From DATLWN01 sp963764315 (GTDB lineage: Bacteria > Pseudomonadota > Zetaproteobacteria > Mariprofundales > Mariprofundaceae): a stretch of DNA of 64,000 bases. The notes beneath the pieces were generated by a model. It had not been told where the DNA came from. It saw only the letters and a list, made by a program, of their open reading frames with translations, and did not search any database. Position numbers and translations under genes: made by a program. Position 1 is the first letter of the stretch; every line of letters begins with the position of its first letter. The stretch lies in NCBI GenBank assembly GCA_963764315.1, contig CAVXSB010000005.1:1-64000 (forward strand). The letters are read 5' to 3'. Of the stretch, positions 1-7,336 are shown piece by piece.

Positions 1-614
1 TGATCTCCAACTACTACTACCAGCTCAAGAGCCGGCGGCAGGCTGACGGCATCTGGTTGGCGCCGAAGAAGATGCACAAGATGGTGCACTGGGCCGGCAG
101 CTTCAAGATGCTGCTGGGCCAGGGGCATGCGGACTACCTGGTGACGCTGCGCCATCCGCTGCCGGCGGCCATTTCGGCGGCCGAGAAGAGCGGCGGCTAT
201 CCAAAGGACGGTTTGTTCCCGGCGAAGGCGCCGCGCAGCGCCATCGAGCACTGGATCAGGAACGATCTGATGCATCTGGGCTTCGGCTTCGGGGAGCTGG
301 AGAAGATGGCCTACTTCGAGGCGGTGTTCGCGAGCTGGGCGCAGTTCCACACGCGCATGGCCACTTCGGGGCTGTTCCTCGGCGATCGCGGCGAGATTCG
401 CCTCATCCCCTACGGCAAGGAGAGCCTGGAGGGGGTGGTGCGCGAATACCGGCAGCGTTATGGCGATGCCGGGGCCGCACCGGAGGCCTTCCACATCCAC
501 GATAAGGCGCAACAGTATGCGGACTGGGTGGAGCGCGGCGATGCGGCGGTGGCCGCCGTGGCCGCGGCCTGGTCGGCGCTCGGGCTCACGTTCCCCGCGC
601 TCGGCCTGGACTGA
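1..614 (+). CDS. Sulfotransferase-like protein, C-terminal part (5' end outside window)
   Basis: The reading frame is open from base 3 to the stop at 612-614, giving about 203 residues with no start inside the window. A segment reading LVTLRHPLPAAIS followed by EKSGG resembles the region after the PAPS-binding core in bacterial sulfotransferase-family proteins, where an R-D/H-P motif precedes a helix. The N-terminal P-loop that would settle the family lies upstream. The C-terminus is Ala-rich and ends 46 bases before the promoter of the next gene. The family call rests on one motif and is tentative; that it codes is clear from frame length and third-position GC. Confidence 0.5.
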   Translation, partial: ISNYYYQLKSRRQADGIWLAPKKMHKMVHWAGSFKMLLGQGHADYLVTLRHPLPAAISAAEKSGGYPKDGLFPAKAPRSAIEHWIRNDLMHLGFGFGELEKMAYFEAVFASWAQFHTRMATSGLFLGDRGEIRLIPYGKESLEGVVREYRQRYGDAGAAPEAFHIHDKAQQYADWVERGDAAVAAVAAAWSALGLTFPALGLD

Positions 615-660
615 CGGGACGCCCTGCGACCCATCCTGCAACAACAAACAGGGTTTTATC

Positions 661-688
661 TTGCGGTATGGTCAGATTCGGCTATATT
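661..688 (+). promoter_or_regulatory. Candidate sigma-70 promoter for the RRM protein gene
   Basis: TTGCGG (661-666) and TATATT (683-688) are separated by 16 bases. A start site here would leave a 5' leader of roughly 150 bases before the ATG at 843. Long leaders are typical of cold-induced RNA-binding protein mRNAs, so the leader may itself be regulatory. Confidence 0.5.
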
Positions 689-842
689 CGCTTCGATTTC
701 CATCAGGCGCCTGATGCCGCGTTCCGTTCCTCTCCAATCGATTTCCCGATTCCAGGTCAGGACTCACACGACAACAACCTGCTGGAGTCCATAGCCGGAA
801 GATTCCGGCGTGTAGCACTAATGATCTAGAGGACTTTGTATA

Positions 843-1139
843 ATGAATATTTATGTTGGAAACCTGTCGTTCCGCGCATCTGATGAGGACATGATGAATC
901 TGTTTTCCGAGTTTGGTGAAGTGATCTCCGCCAAGGTGATCATGGATCGCGAATCCGGCCGCAGCCGTGGCTTTGCTTTCGTCGAGATGGCAAATGACGA
1001 TGATGGCAAGGCTGCCATCGAGGGTCTGGACGGCCAGGAGCATCAGGGCCGTAATCTGCGTGTCAATGAGGCACAGCCCCGCGGCGATCGTCCGCGCGGT
1101 GATCGTCCGCGTGGCGATCGCCCGCGTCGCGATTACTGA
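843..1139 (+). CDS. RRM-domain RNA-binding protein
   Basis: This 98-residue protein is one RNA recognition motif plus a short basic tail. RNP2 reads IYVGNL at residues 3-8 and RNP1 reads RGFAFVEM at about residues 41-48, so both RNA-contacting strands are complete. The tail is a repeat of RGDRP ending RRDY, like the Arg/Gly-rich tails of cyanobacterial and proteobacterial Rbp proteins that are induced by cold. It is expected to bind single-stranded RNA in the cytoplasm as a chaperone or post-transcriptional regulator. The gene stands alone between its own promoter and a strong terminator. The target RNAs are unknown. Confidence 0.93.
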   Translation: MNIYVGNLSFRASDEDMMNLFSEFGEVISAKVIMDRESGRSRGFAFVEMANDDDGKAAIEGLDGQEHQGRNLRVNEAQPRGDRPRGDRPRGDRPRRDY

Positions 1140-1159
1140 TCGGTTCACCGATCGCATCC

Positions 1160-1187
1160 GGGGCCCGCTTTGCGGGCCCTTTTTTTT
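1160..1187 (+). terminator. Rho-independent terminator after the RRM gene
   Basis: GGGCCCGC (1161-1168) pairs with GCGGGCCC (1172-1179) around a 3-base loop, and eight T residues follow. It ends the single-gene transcript and lies 26 bases before the next start codon. Confidence 0.93.
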
Positions 1188-1213
1188 ATGCGCACGGGCC
1201 GTACCATGAGGCC

Positions 1214-2107
1214 ATGACCGCGCTCGATGTCCTCTGTATCGGCCACGCCTCCTACGACATCACGATGCGCGTATCGCATCACCCCGGAGCCAACGAGAAG
1301 ATTCATGCCGAAGCCCTGCGCTATGACGGCGGGGGACCGGCGGCCAACGCTGCCGTCGCCGTGCGCCGCCTGGGCGGTACCTCTGCCTACTGCGGCTATC
1401 TGGGCTGGGATGTTTATGGCGATGCCAATGCCAAGGCGTTCGTGCATGAGGGCGTGGACCTGCGCTGGACCGTGCGCGGCGAGAAACCGACGCCGCTATC
1501 CACCATCCTGGCCAAGCCGGACGGCACGCGCTGCGTCATCAACTACAAGCGCGAGACCCCCTGGCTGCAGCCGGAGGAACTCGCTTCCATGCCTGAGATG
1601 GCGGCGGGCGTATTGTTGTTCGACGGACATGAGCCGCTGATCTCGGTGGATATCGTCCATGCCGCGCGCCGCCAGGGCATTCCCACCGTCATCGACGCCG
1701 GCTCCGTGCATCGGGGTACCCGGGAGCTGGCACCGCTTGTCGATTATCTCGTCAGCTCCGAGCGTTTCGCGCTGGATTGGGCGCAGACGACCGATGCGCA
1801 TGCGGCGCTGACCCGGCTGGCCGAGGTCGCGCCGAACGTGGTCGTGACGCGGGGCGGCGAGGGCCTGCTCTGGGCCCGGGAGGGTGAGTCCGGCCAGATG
1901 CCGGCCTTTGCGGCGGACATCGTCGATTCCACCGGTGCCGGCGATGCCTTCCATGGCGCCTTTGCCTTCGGGCTGGCCCGCGGCATGGGCTGGCCTGAGC
2001 TGCTGCGCTACGCCTCCGCCGTGGGGGCGCTGACCTGCACCCAACTGGGCGCGCGCGCCGGCATCCCCGATGCCGATGCGGTGCGCACCTTCCTCGATAG
2101 CCATTGA
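1214..2107 (+). CDS. PfkB-family sugar or nucleoside kinase
   Basis: The 297-residue protein has both PfkB signatures: GGGPAANAA near residues 37-45 binds the sugar, and DSTGAGDAF near residue 235 carries the catalytic aspartate and anion hole. Length and order match ribokinase-family ATP-dependent kinases. The substrate cannot be read from the sequence; ribokinase, adenosine kinase and KHK-type enzymes share this fold. The upstream ATG at 1206 runs into a stop after three codons, so 1214 is the start. It is followed after 9 bases by the glycosylase-like gene, suggesting co-transcription. Confidence 0.88.
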   Translation: MTALDVLCIGHASYDITMRVSHHPGANEKIHAEALRYDGGGPAANAAVAVRRLGGTSAYCGYLGWDVYGDANAKAFVHEGVDLRWTVRGEKPTPLSTILAKPDGTRCVINYKRETPWLQPEELASMPEMAAGVLLFDGHEPLISVDIVHAARRQGIPTVIDAGSVHRGTRELAPLVDYLVSSERFALDWAQTTDAHAALTRLAEVAPNVVVTRGGEGLLWAREGESGQMPAFAADIVDSTGAGDAFHGAFAFGLARGMGWPELLRYASAVGALTCTQLGARAGIPDADAVRTFLDSH

Positions 2108-2116
2108 GTTGCGTCC

Positions 2117-2800
2117 ATGCGTATCTGGGACGTATCGGCCGGCTATCTGGCGCGCCAGCAGCTCTTGGGTGAGCACCGGGAGCTGCACGGGCTTGTCAAT
2201 ATCCTGAGCGAGGGCAAGCGCGGCTATGCCCGACATCCGGAAACCCTGCGCTGGGTCGGCCACCTGCCGGCATTGATCGTACGCCACCGGGAACTGGTGG
2301 AAGAAATGGCGCTGCGCGGCTACCAGCATCACAGCCCGCTCGCGCATGCGACGGGGGAACTGCGCTGGCCGGAAGCTTACATCGATGCGCCGCACCGGCA
2401 GTTCGAGCTGCTGCGCGGCAAGTATGCGGATGGGCGTAGTGGGCGCATGCCGTTGCCGGCCGACACGCAGGTGCTTTGGGCGCAGCACAAGTATTCGGTG
2501 ATGGCCAGGGAACCGGCCCTGTATGGCGAGATCGGGCCGGCGGTGGCCCATGGTGCGTTCCGGCACGATATGGAAGGGTTGTCGCTGCTGCTGGTGCAGA
2601 CGCTGCGTCAACAGCCCGACGCCGGCCGGCTGTACAATGCCCTGCAGCATATGTGGGGGCATGTGGGCAGGGATGCCGAGGCGCCGGCGCCGGCGGATGC
2701 CCGCGGTCTGCTCGCGGCCATCCGCCGCGAGGCGATGCGCCAGCACAACACCTACCTGCTGCATGCGACCGCCCTGTCGGAACTGGGCATCTGGCTGTAG
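2117..2800 (+). CDS. Pyrimidine-dimer DNA glycosylase-like protein with a DUF1722-like C-terminal domain
   Basis: Residues 1 to about 75 match the bacterial T4-endonuclease-V-like family (PF03013): an MRIW start, GEHRELHG near residues 18-25, GYARHPETLRW, and RHRELVEEMALRGY. Such enzymes cut at UV-induced pyrimidine dimers using the N-terminal amino group and a glutamate; Glu22 here lines up with Glu23 of T4 EndoV. From about residue 115 the sequence (WAQHKYSVMAREPALY, then an NALQHMWGHV motif) resembles DUF1722, the second half of E. coli YbgA. The next gene is DUF523, the other half of YbgA. The glycosylase activity and the DUF1722 assignment are inferred from motifs only. Confidence 0.7.
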   Translation: MRIWDVSAGYLARQQLLGEHRELHGLVNILSEGKRGYARHPETLRWVGHLPALIVRHRELVEEMALRGYQHHSPLAHATGELRWPEAYIDAPHRQFELLRGKYADGRSGRMPLPADTQVLWAQHKYSVMAREPALYGEIGPAVAHGAFRHDMEGLSLLLVQTLRQQPDAGRLYNALQHMWGHVGRDAEAPAPADARGLLAAIRREAMRQHNTYLLHATALSELGIWL

Positions 2801-2839
2801 CCGTTGGTTTTTTACGCCCCGACGGCCTAGGCTCGGTGC

Positions 2840-3343
2840 ATGCAGAAGATCCTGGTCAGCGCCTGCCTGCTGGGGCAGGCCGTGCGCTACGATGGAAGGG
2901 ACGCGGCTGTTGCCGACGCCGTGTTCGGGCGCTGGCGGCATGAGGGCAGGCTGGTGCCGCTCTGCCCGGAAATGGCCGGCGGCCTGACGGTGCCGCGCCC
3001 GCCGGCGGAGATCGAGGGCGGCGATGCCGAGGCCGTGCTGTTCGGCCGCGCCCCCATCCGCACCGAGGCCGGCCTGGACGTCACCGAGGCCTTCATGGCC
3101 GGGGCCGAGATGGCGCTTGCCACCTGCCGCCGCTATGGCCTGCGCCTGGCCCTGCTGAAGGAGGGAAGCCCCTCCTGCGGTGTATACCGCGTCAACGACG
3201 GCCATTTCGCCGGCAACAAGGTGCCGGGTCAGGGCCTGACGGCAAGGCTGCTGGCGCGCCACGGCATACGCGTGTTCGGCGAGCATGAGATTGCGGCCGC
3301 CTCCACGTATCTCAAATCCCTGGAGGATGGCGATGGCGAATAA
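2840..3343 (+). CDS. DUF523 / TudS-type thiouracil desulfurase
   Basis: This 167-residue protein is a stand-alone DUF523 domain. The three cysteines that hold the iron-sulfur cluster in TudS enzymes are present: Cys9 in SACLLG, Cys42 in PLCPE and Cys113 in KEGSPSCG. Characterised TudS proteins remove sulfur from 2-thiouracil and 4-thiouracil or their nucleosides. In E. coli YbgA the same domain is fused to DUF1722; here the two domains are split across adjacent genes. The thiI gene, which makes 4-thiouridine in tRNA, lies 2.4 kb downstream. The last 11 bases overlap the start of the methyltransferase gene, so the two are translationally coupled. The exact substrate is inferred. Confidence 0.82.
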   Translation: MQKILVSACLLGQAVRYDGRDAAVADAVFGRWRHEGRLVPLCPEMAGGLTVPRPPAEIEGGDAEAVLFGRAPIRTEAGLDVTEAFMAGAEMALATCRRYGLRLALLKEGSPSCGVYRVNDGHFAGNKVPGQGLTARLLARHGIRVFGEHEIAAASTYLKSLEDGDGE

Positions 3344-4013
3344 AACCCTGAACCTGGACGACGGGCTGTACGCCTACCTGCACCGCGTATCGCTGCGCGA
3401 ACCGACGGTGCTCAGGCAGCTGCGCGAGGTCACCGAACAGGAGGAGCATTCGAGCATGCGCTCCGCCCCGGAGCAGGGGCAGTTCATGGCCATGTTGCTC
3501 GGCCTGATCGATGCGAGAAGGGTCATCGAGGTCGGCACCTTCACCGGTTACGGCACACTGTGGATGGCCCAGGCACTGCCGGAGGACGGCGAGATCATCA
3601 CCTGCGATGTTTCCGAGCGCTGGACCTTCGTCGCCCGCCGCTTCTGGGAACAGGCAGGCGTGCTGCCGAAGGTGCGCCTCGAGCTGCGCCCGGCGCTGGA
3701 GACGCTGGATGCGCTGCTGGCCCAGGGCGAGGCGGGGAGCTTCGACTTCGCCTTCATCGATGCGGACAAGGTCAACTACGACGGCTATTTCGAGCGCTGC
3801 CTGCAGCTGGTGCGCCCGGGGGGCATGATCGCCGTCGACAACGTGCTGTGGGGCGGCAGCGTCATCGATGAGGCCAAGCAGGATGAAAGTACCCAAGCCA
3901 TCCGCGCCTTCAACCTGAAGCTGGCGGACGATGCGCGCATCGAGCTGTCGATGCTGCCGATCGCCGATGGTCTGACGTTGGCGGTGAAACGGGCTGCGCC
4001 CGCGGCCGGCTGA
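3333..4013 (+). CDS. SAM-dependent O-methyltransferase, caffeoyl-CoA OMT type
   Basis: This is a 226-residue class I methyltransferase of the PF01596 family. Motif I reads VIEVGTFTGYGTLWMA, motif II is ITCDVSE, and FAFIDADKVNYDGYF carries the metal-binding aspartates. PGGMIAVDNVLWGG is the family's other hallmark. Such enzymes methylate catechol-like hydroxyls using a divalent cation; the substrate here is unknown. Two ATGs lie at 3327 and 3333. The second is preferred because TGGAGG at 3321-3326 is spaced six bases from it. The gene overlaps the end of the TudS gene. Confidence 0.9.
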   Translation: MANKTLNLDDGLYAYLHRVSLREPTVLRQLREVTEQEEHSSMRSAPEQGQFMAMLLGLIDARRVIEVGTFTGYGTLWMAQALPEDGEIITCDVSERWTFVARRFWEQAGVLPKVRLELRPALETLDALLAQGEAGSFDFAFIDADKVNYDGYFERCLQLVRPGGMIAVDNVLWGGSVIDEAKQDESTQAIRAFNLKLADDARIELSMLPIADGLTLAVKRAAPAAG

Positions 4014-4022
4014 GCCGCGTCC

Positions 4023-4403
4023 TCAGAGTCGATCCAGGAAACGCTCGATCTCGGCAAAATCCATGGGCTTGTTGAAACGCACCGTGTCGTGAATGCCTGC
4101 CGCGGCAATCCGGGCATCATCGGCATAGCCGGAGATGACGGCGATGGGGAGGGTGTCGAAGTGTTGCCGGACATGGCGGATCAGGGCGATGCCGTCCATC
4201 ACCGGCATGGCGATATCTGTGATCAGCAGAAGGGCCGGTTCCTGGAGCTGTTCGAGGATGTCGATGGCATGCCTGCCGTTCTCCGCGGTGCTGACCCGGT
4301 AGCCGAGATCGACGAGGAATTCCTCGAGTGTCGCACGTATGGTCGGATCGTCGTCGACCAGCAGGATGCGCTTCGGCTGGCCAGCCTGTTCCGCTTTTTC
4401 CAT
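4023..4403 (-). CDS. Receiver-only response regulator
   Basis: The 126-residue protein is a single CheY-like receiver domain with no output domain. LLVDDD near residues 14-19 supplies the acidic pocket, the aspartate in LLITDIAMP is the expected phosphorylation site, and the lysine in FNKPMD is the conserved switch lysine. A stand-alone receiver acts through protein contacts or as a phosphorelay intermediate. No histidine kinase is encoded in the window. It is divergent from the LuxR-type regulator gene at 4526, with about 120 bases between the two starts, so the two may share control. Confidence 0.93.
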   Translation of the reverse strand: MEKAEQAGQPKRILLVDDDPTIRATLEEFLVDLGYRVSTAENGRHAIDILEQLQEPALLLITDIAMPVMDGIALIRHVRQHFDTLPIAVISGYADDARIAAAGIHDTVRFNKPMDFAEIERFLDRL

Positions 4404-4525
4404 CCCATTTTCCCCATCCCTCGTGCAAAAACATTTCCACCGTAGGCATCGGGTATCGGAATTTCTCCCCCTATATGAGGGGAGCGCTCAGGGATACGTT
4501 CGCTAACAATCGGAAAGGAGTGGTC

Positions 4526-5677
4526 ATGTTGCGGTCATGGGTCTGGGGAGAAGGAATGGAAATCCAGGTATTTGCCGAACTGGTCGGCTCTATCTATGCC
4601 GTCACCTTGGACGCGGACGGATGGCAACGCCTGTTGACCGGCATGACCGGTTTCTTCGGCTGCTCATCCTCGGCCATGCGTATCATCGACATGGACGATT
4701 TCCATGTGACCTTCGAGATGGCCTTGGGCACGACGGATGCGGAGGCCGCTGCCCTTACGGAGCATTTCTCCGGCGTATTGCCGCATCTGGAGATGCTGAA
4801 AACGGCCTCGAATCATTATGCCAGCGACGTGTTCGTCGTCGGCGACCATGAGGTCGTGCGGCTTGAGCTCGCCGATGCCCTGGTGCAAAGGCTGGAACAG
4901 GGGCATGCCGCCAAGGGCTTTGTGTTCAAGGTCGATAACCGCATCGTGCACATCGCCATGCTGTGCGAGCACGAAGGGCAGGGGGAGCGCTTCTCCGAGG
5001 CCCTGCCGCTGCTGGTGCCGCATCTACAGCGCTCCTTCATGATCGCCAAGCGCATGATGGAGCTGAAATACCGCACCGGTAGCATGGAGCAGGCGATGAA
5101 CCGCTTCAGCTCCGGTGTCATCATGCTCGATGCGCGCGGTGTGCCCGTCTACCTGAACCGGCGGGCCAGGGAGGTCGTGGCCAGGATGCAGGGACTGCAC
5201 ATCGTGTCCGGGCAACTGGTGGGGCCGACGGTGCAGACCACGCACCGCATACGCCAGATGGTGACCGCCGCCATCGAACAGGCGAAGCGTGGCGGTAACG
5301 GCATCGGCGCCATGGCGGTGCAGTATTTCAATGAGGAACGGATCAACCTGGCCATCGTCGTGGTGCCGCTGCATGCCGAGATGCAGGCCATGGCTCCGGG
5401 CGATGCCGGCATCCACGCCGCCCTCCTGATCGGTTCCCCGGCCTTTGCCTCCGACCTCAGGCCCGAGGTGCTGCAGCTGTTGGCCAACCTGACGGGGGCG
5501 GAGGCGAAGCTGGCCCTGGGCCTGGCCGCCGGCCAGACACTGGGCCAGTACTGCAAGGAGACTGGCATTCAGATCAGTACCGCGCGCGGCTATCTGAAGC
5601 AGGTGTTTTTGAAGACGGGTACCAACCGACAGTCGGATCTGGTCGGCCTGCTGCGCAGCATCCCCTTCTACCTGTAG
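4526..5677 (+). CDS. LuxR-type helix-turn-helix transcriptional regulator
   Basis: This 383-residue protein has a large N-terminal sensory part and a C-terminal LuxR-family HTH at about residues 315-375. The HTH reads LTGAEAKLALGLAAGQ, ETGIQISTARGYLKQVF and KTGTNRQSDLV. A PAS-like stretch (MLDARGVPVYLNRRAREV) lies mid-protein. There is no receiver domain and no clear autoinducer-binding domain. The frame is open further upstream, but AAGGAG at 4515-4520 places translation at ATG 4526. It is divergent from a receiver-only response regulator. The ligand and targets are unknown. Confidence 0.87.
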   Translation: MLRSWVWGEGMEIQVFAELVGSIYAVTLDADGWQRLLTGMTGFFGCSSSAMRIIDMDDFHVTFEMALGTTDAEAAALTEHFSGVLPHLEMLKTASNHYASDVFVVGDHEVVRLELADALVQRLEQGHAAKGFVFKVDNRIVHIAMLCEHEGQGERFSEALPLLVPHLQRSFMIAKRMMELKYRTGSMEQAMNRFSSGVIMLDARGVPVYLNRRAREVVARMQGLHIVSGQLVGPTVQTTHRIRQMVTAAIEQAKRGGNGIGAMAVQYFNEERINLAIVVVPLHAEMQAMAPGDAGIHAALLIGSPAFASDLRPEVLQLLANLTGAEAKLALGLAAGQTLGQYCKETGIQISTARGYLKQVFLKTGTNRQSDLVGLLRSIPFYL

Positions 5678-5721
5678 GCCAGCTTCTTACCTTGGGCGGC
5701 AAAGCCCGGTAGCCTTGCCGC

Positions 5722-6891
5722 ATGGCGAAAATCCTGATTCATTACGGTGAGCTGACGCTGAAGGGCCGCAACCGGCATCTCTTCGAGCGCAGGCTCGCCT
5801 CCAACCTGAAGGCCCTGACCGGGGCCAGCCGCATCGAGCGCCAGCACGGGCGCATGCTGGCCGAGCTTCCCGATGCGGATGCGGACACCCTGAAGCGGCT
5901 GGCGCTGATGCCGGGGATCAAGAATTTCGCCTTCGTGCGCACCGCCTCGCTCCAGATGGACGAGATGCAGCAGGTGGCCGAGGCGGCGGTGCGCGAAGAC
6001 TGCGGCGAGGTGGCGGGCCGGCGCTTTCGCGTCACCGCACGTCGCGCCGACAAATCCTTCCCGTTGACCAGCCTGGACATCGGCGTTGCCGTTGGCGATC
6101 ACCTGCGCCGGGGCCTGGGCATGGTCGTCGACCTCGATCACCCCGAGATCACCGTGCATGTGGAATGCACGCCGGCCGGCGCCTATATCTATACCGACAA
6201 GCTCCAGGGCGTCGGTGGCCTGCCGGTGGGTAGCTCGGGGCGTGGCGTGGTGCTGTTCTCCGGCGGCATCGATTCGCCGGTGGCAGCCTTCACGATGATG
6301 AAGCGCGGCATGGAGGTGGTTCTCGTCCATTTCTACAACAGCAGCATCAATCGCGATTTCGCCAAGATCCGCGATCTGGCGCGCGTGTTGTCACGTTACC
6401 AGGGACGGCTGGAGCTGGTGCTGGTCGATCTCGACGAATTCCAGCGCCATACCATCGCCGCCGTGCCGCCGGAATACCGCATGATCATCTACAAGCGTCA
6501 GATGATCCGCGAGGCGGCGGTTATTGCCGACGGGCTCAAGGCGAAGGCCCTGGTCACCGGCGATTCGCTCGGCCAGGTGGCCAGCCAGACACTGGCCAAT
6601 ATCCACGCCATCTACGATGCCAGCACGCTGCCGCTGCTGCCTCCGCTGATCGGCATGGACAAGGAGGAGATCATTCACATCGCCCGTCGCATCGGCACCT
6701 ACGAGCCGTCGATCGAGGAATATTGCGATATCTGCTCCTTCCTCATCGCCAAGCATCCGGAAACCCATGCCCGACGGGAGAGGGTGGCGCAGTACGAGGC
6801 GGCGCTGCCGATCGGGACCCTGGAATCACCGCAGCGCCAGGAGCTCTTCTATGCCGGGGAGGTGAGCCGTGGGCGACAAAATCCGGCGTAG
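5722..6891 (+). CDS. thiI: tRNA 4-thiouridine synthase ThiI, without rhodanese domain
   Basis: The 389-residue protein has a ferredoxin-like N-terminus (HYGELTLKGRNR), a THUMP region and a PP-loop ATPase (VLFSGGIDSP near residues 177-186). It adenylates U8 of tRNA for sulfur insertion. E. coli ThiI (482 residues) carries a C-terminal rhodanese domain with the persulfide cysteine; here the protein stops soon after the ATPase domain, as in many other bacteria, so sulfur must come from a separate carrier or directly from a desulfurase. EEYCDICSF retains cysteines near the ATPase domain's end. The gene overlaps msrB by 23 bases. Confidence 0.93.
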   Translation: MAKILIHYGELTLKGRNRHLFERRLASNLKALTGASRIERQHGRMLAELPDADADTLKRLALMPGIKNFAFVRTASLQMDEMQQVAEAAVREDCGEVAGRRFRVTARRADKSFPLTSLDIGVAVGDHLRRGLGMVVDLDHPEITVHVECTPAGAYIYTDKLQGVGGLPVGSSGRGVVLFSGGIDSPVAAFTMMKRGMEVVLVHFYNSSINRDFAKIRDLARVLSRYQGRLELVLVDLDEFQRHTIAAVPPEYRMIIYKRQMIREAAVIADGLKAKALVTGDSLGQVASQTLANIHAIYDASTLPLLPPLIGMDKEEIIHIARRIGTYEPSIEEYCDICSFLIAKHPETHARRERVAQYEAALPIGTLESPQRQELFYAGEVSRGRQNPA

Positions 6892-7270
6892 CGACGAGGA
6901 ATGGCAGCGGTCGTTGACGCCCGAGCAGTACCGCGTCGCCCGCAAGGGCGGCACCGAGCGCGCCTTCACCGGCGCATACTGGGACTGCCACGAGGCGGGA
7001 ACCTATGTCTGCGCCTGCTGCGGCACGCCGTTGTTCGCCTCGACCGACAAGTACGATTCCGGCAGCGGCTGGCCGAGCTTCGTACGTCCGCTGAGCGACG
7101 AGGGCGTGGCCGTGCGGGAGGATGACAGCCTGGGCATGCGCCGTACCGAGGTGCTGTGCGCCGCCTGCGATGCGCATCTCGGCCATGTGTTCGACGACGG
7201 TCCGGCGCCGACCGGCCTGCGCTACTGCATGAACTCGGCATCGTTGCAGCTGCACAAGGATGCCGAGTAG
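6869..7270 (+). CDS. msrB: Peptide-methionine (R)-S-oxide reductase MsrB
   Basis: This 133-residue protein reduces methionine-R-sulfoxide in proteins using thioredoxin. Two CxxC pairs (CACCGTPLF and CAACDAHLGHVF) bind structural zinc, and RYCMNSASL near the C-terminus holds the catalytic cysteine. GSGWPSF is the substrate-loop signature. Translation starts at GTG 6869 behind GGGAGG, inside the end of thiI, which implies coupling. Length is normal for the cytoplasmic single-domain form. Confidence 0.96.
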   Translation: MGDKIRRSDEEWQRSLTPEQYRVARKGGTERAFTGAYWDCHEAGTYVCACCGTPLFASTDKYDSGSGWPSFVRPLSDEGVAVREDDSLGMRRTEVLCAACDAHLGHVFDDGPAPTGLRYCMNSASLQLHKDAE

Positions 7271-7336
7271 GGGCCGATTCCCTTTGCGGGCGCAGCCGAT
7301 ATAGTAGGGCCAGCCGATCTGGCAAGGAGCGAGAGC

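Noticed and set aside
672..1157. Minus-strand frame opposite the RRM gene
   Set aside because: It runs antisense to a clear RRM domain and has no motif or ribosome-binding site.
1496..3286. Long minus-strand frame of 596 codons
   Set aside because: It is a high-GC shadow of the PfkB, glycosylase-like and TudS genes.
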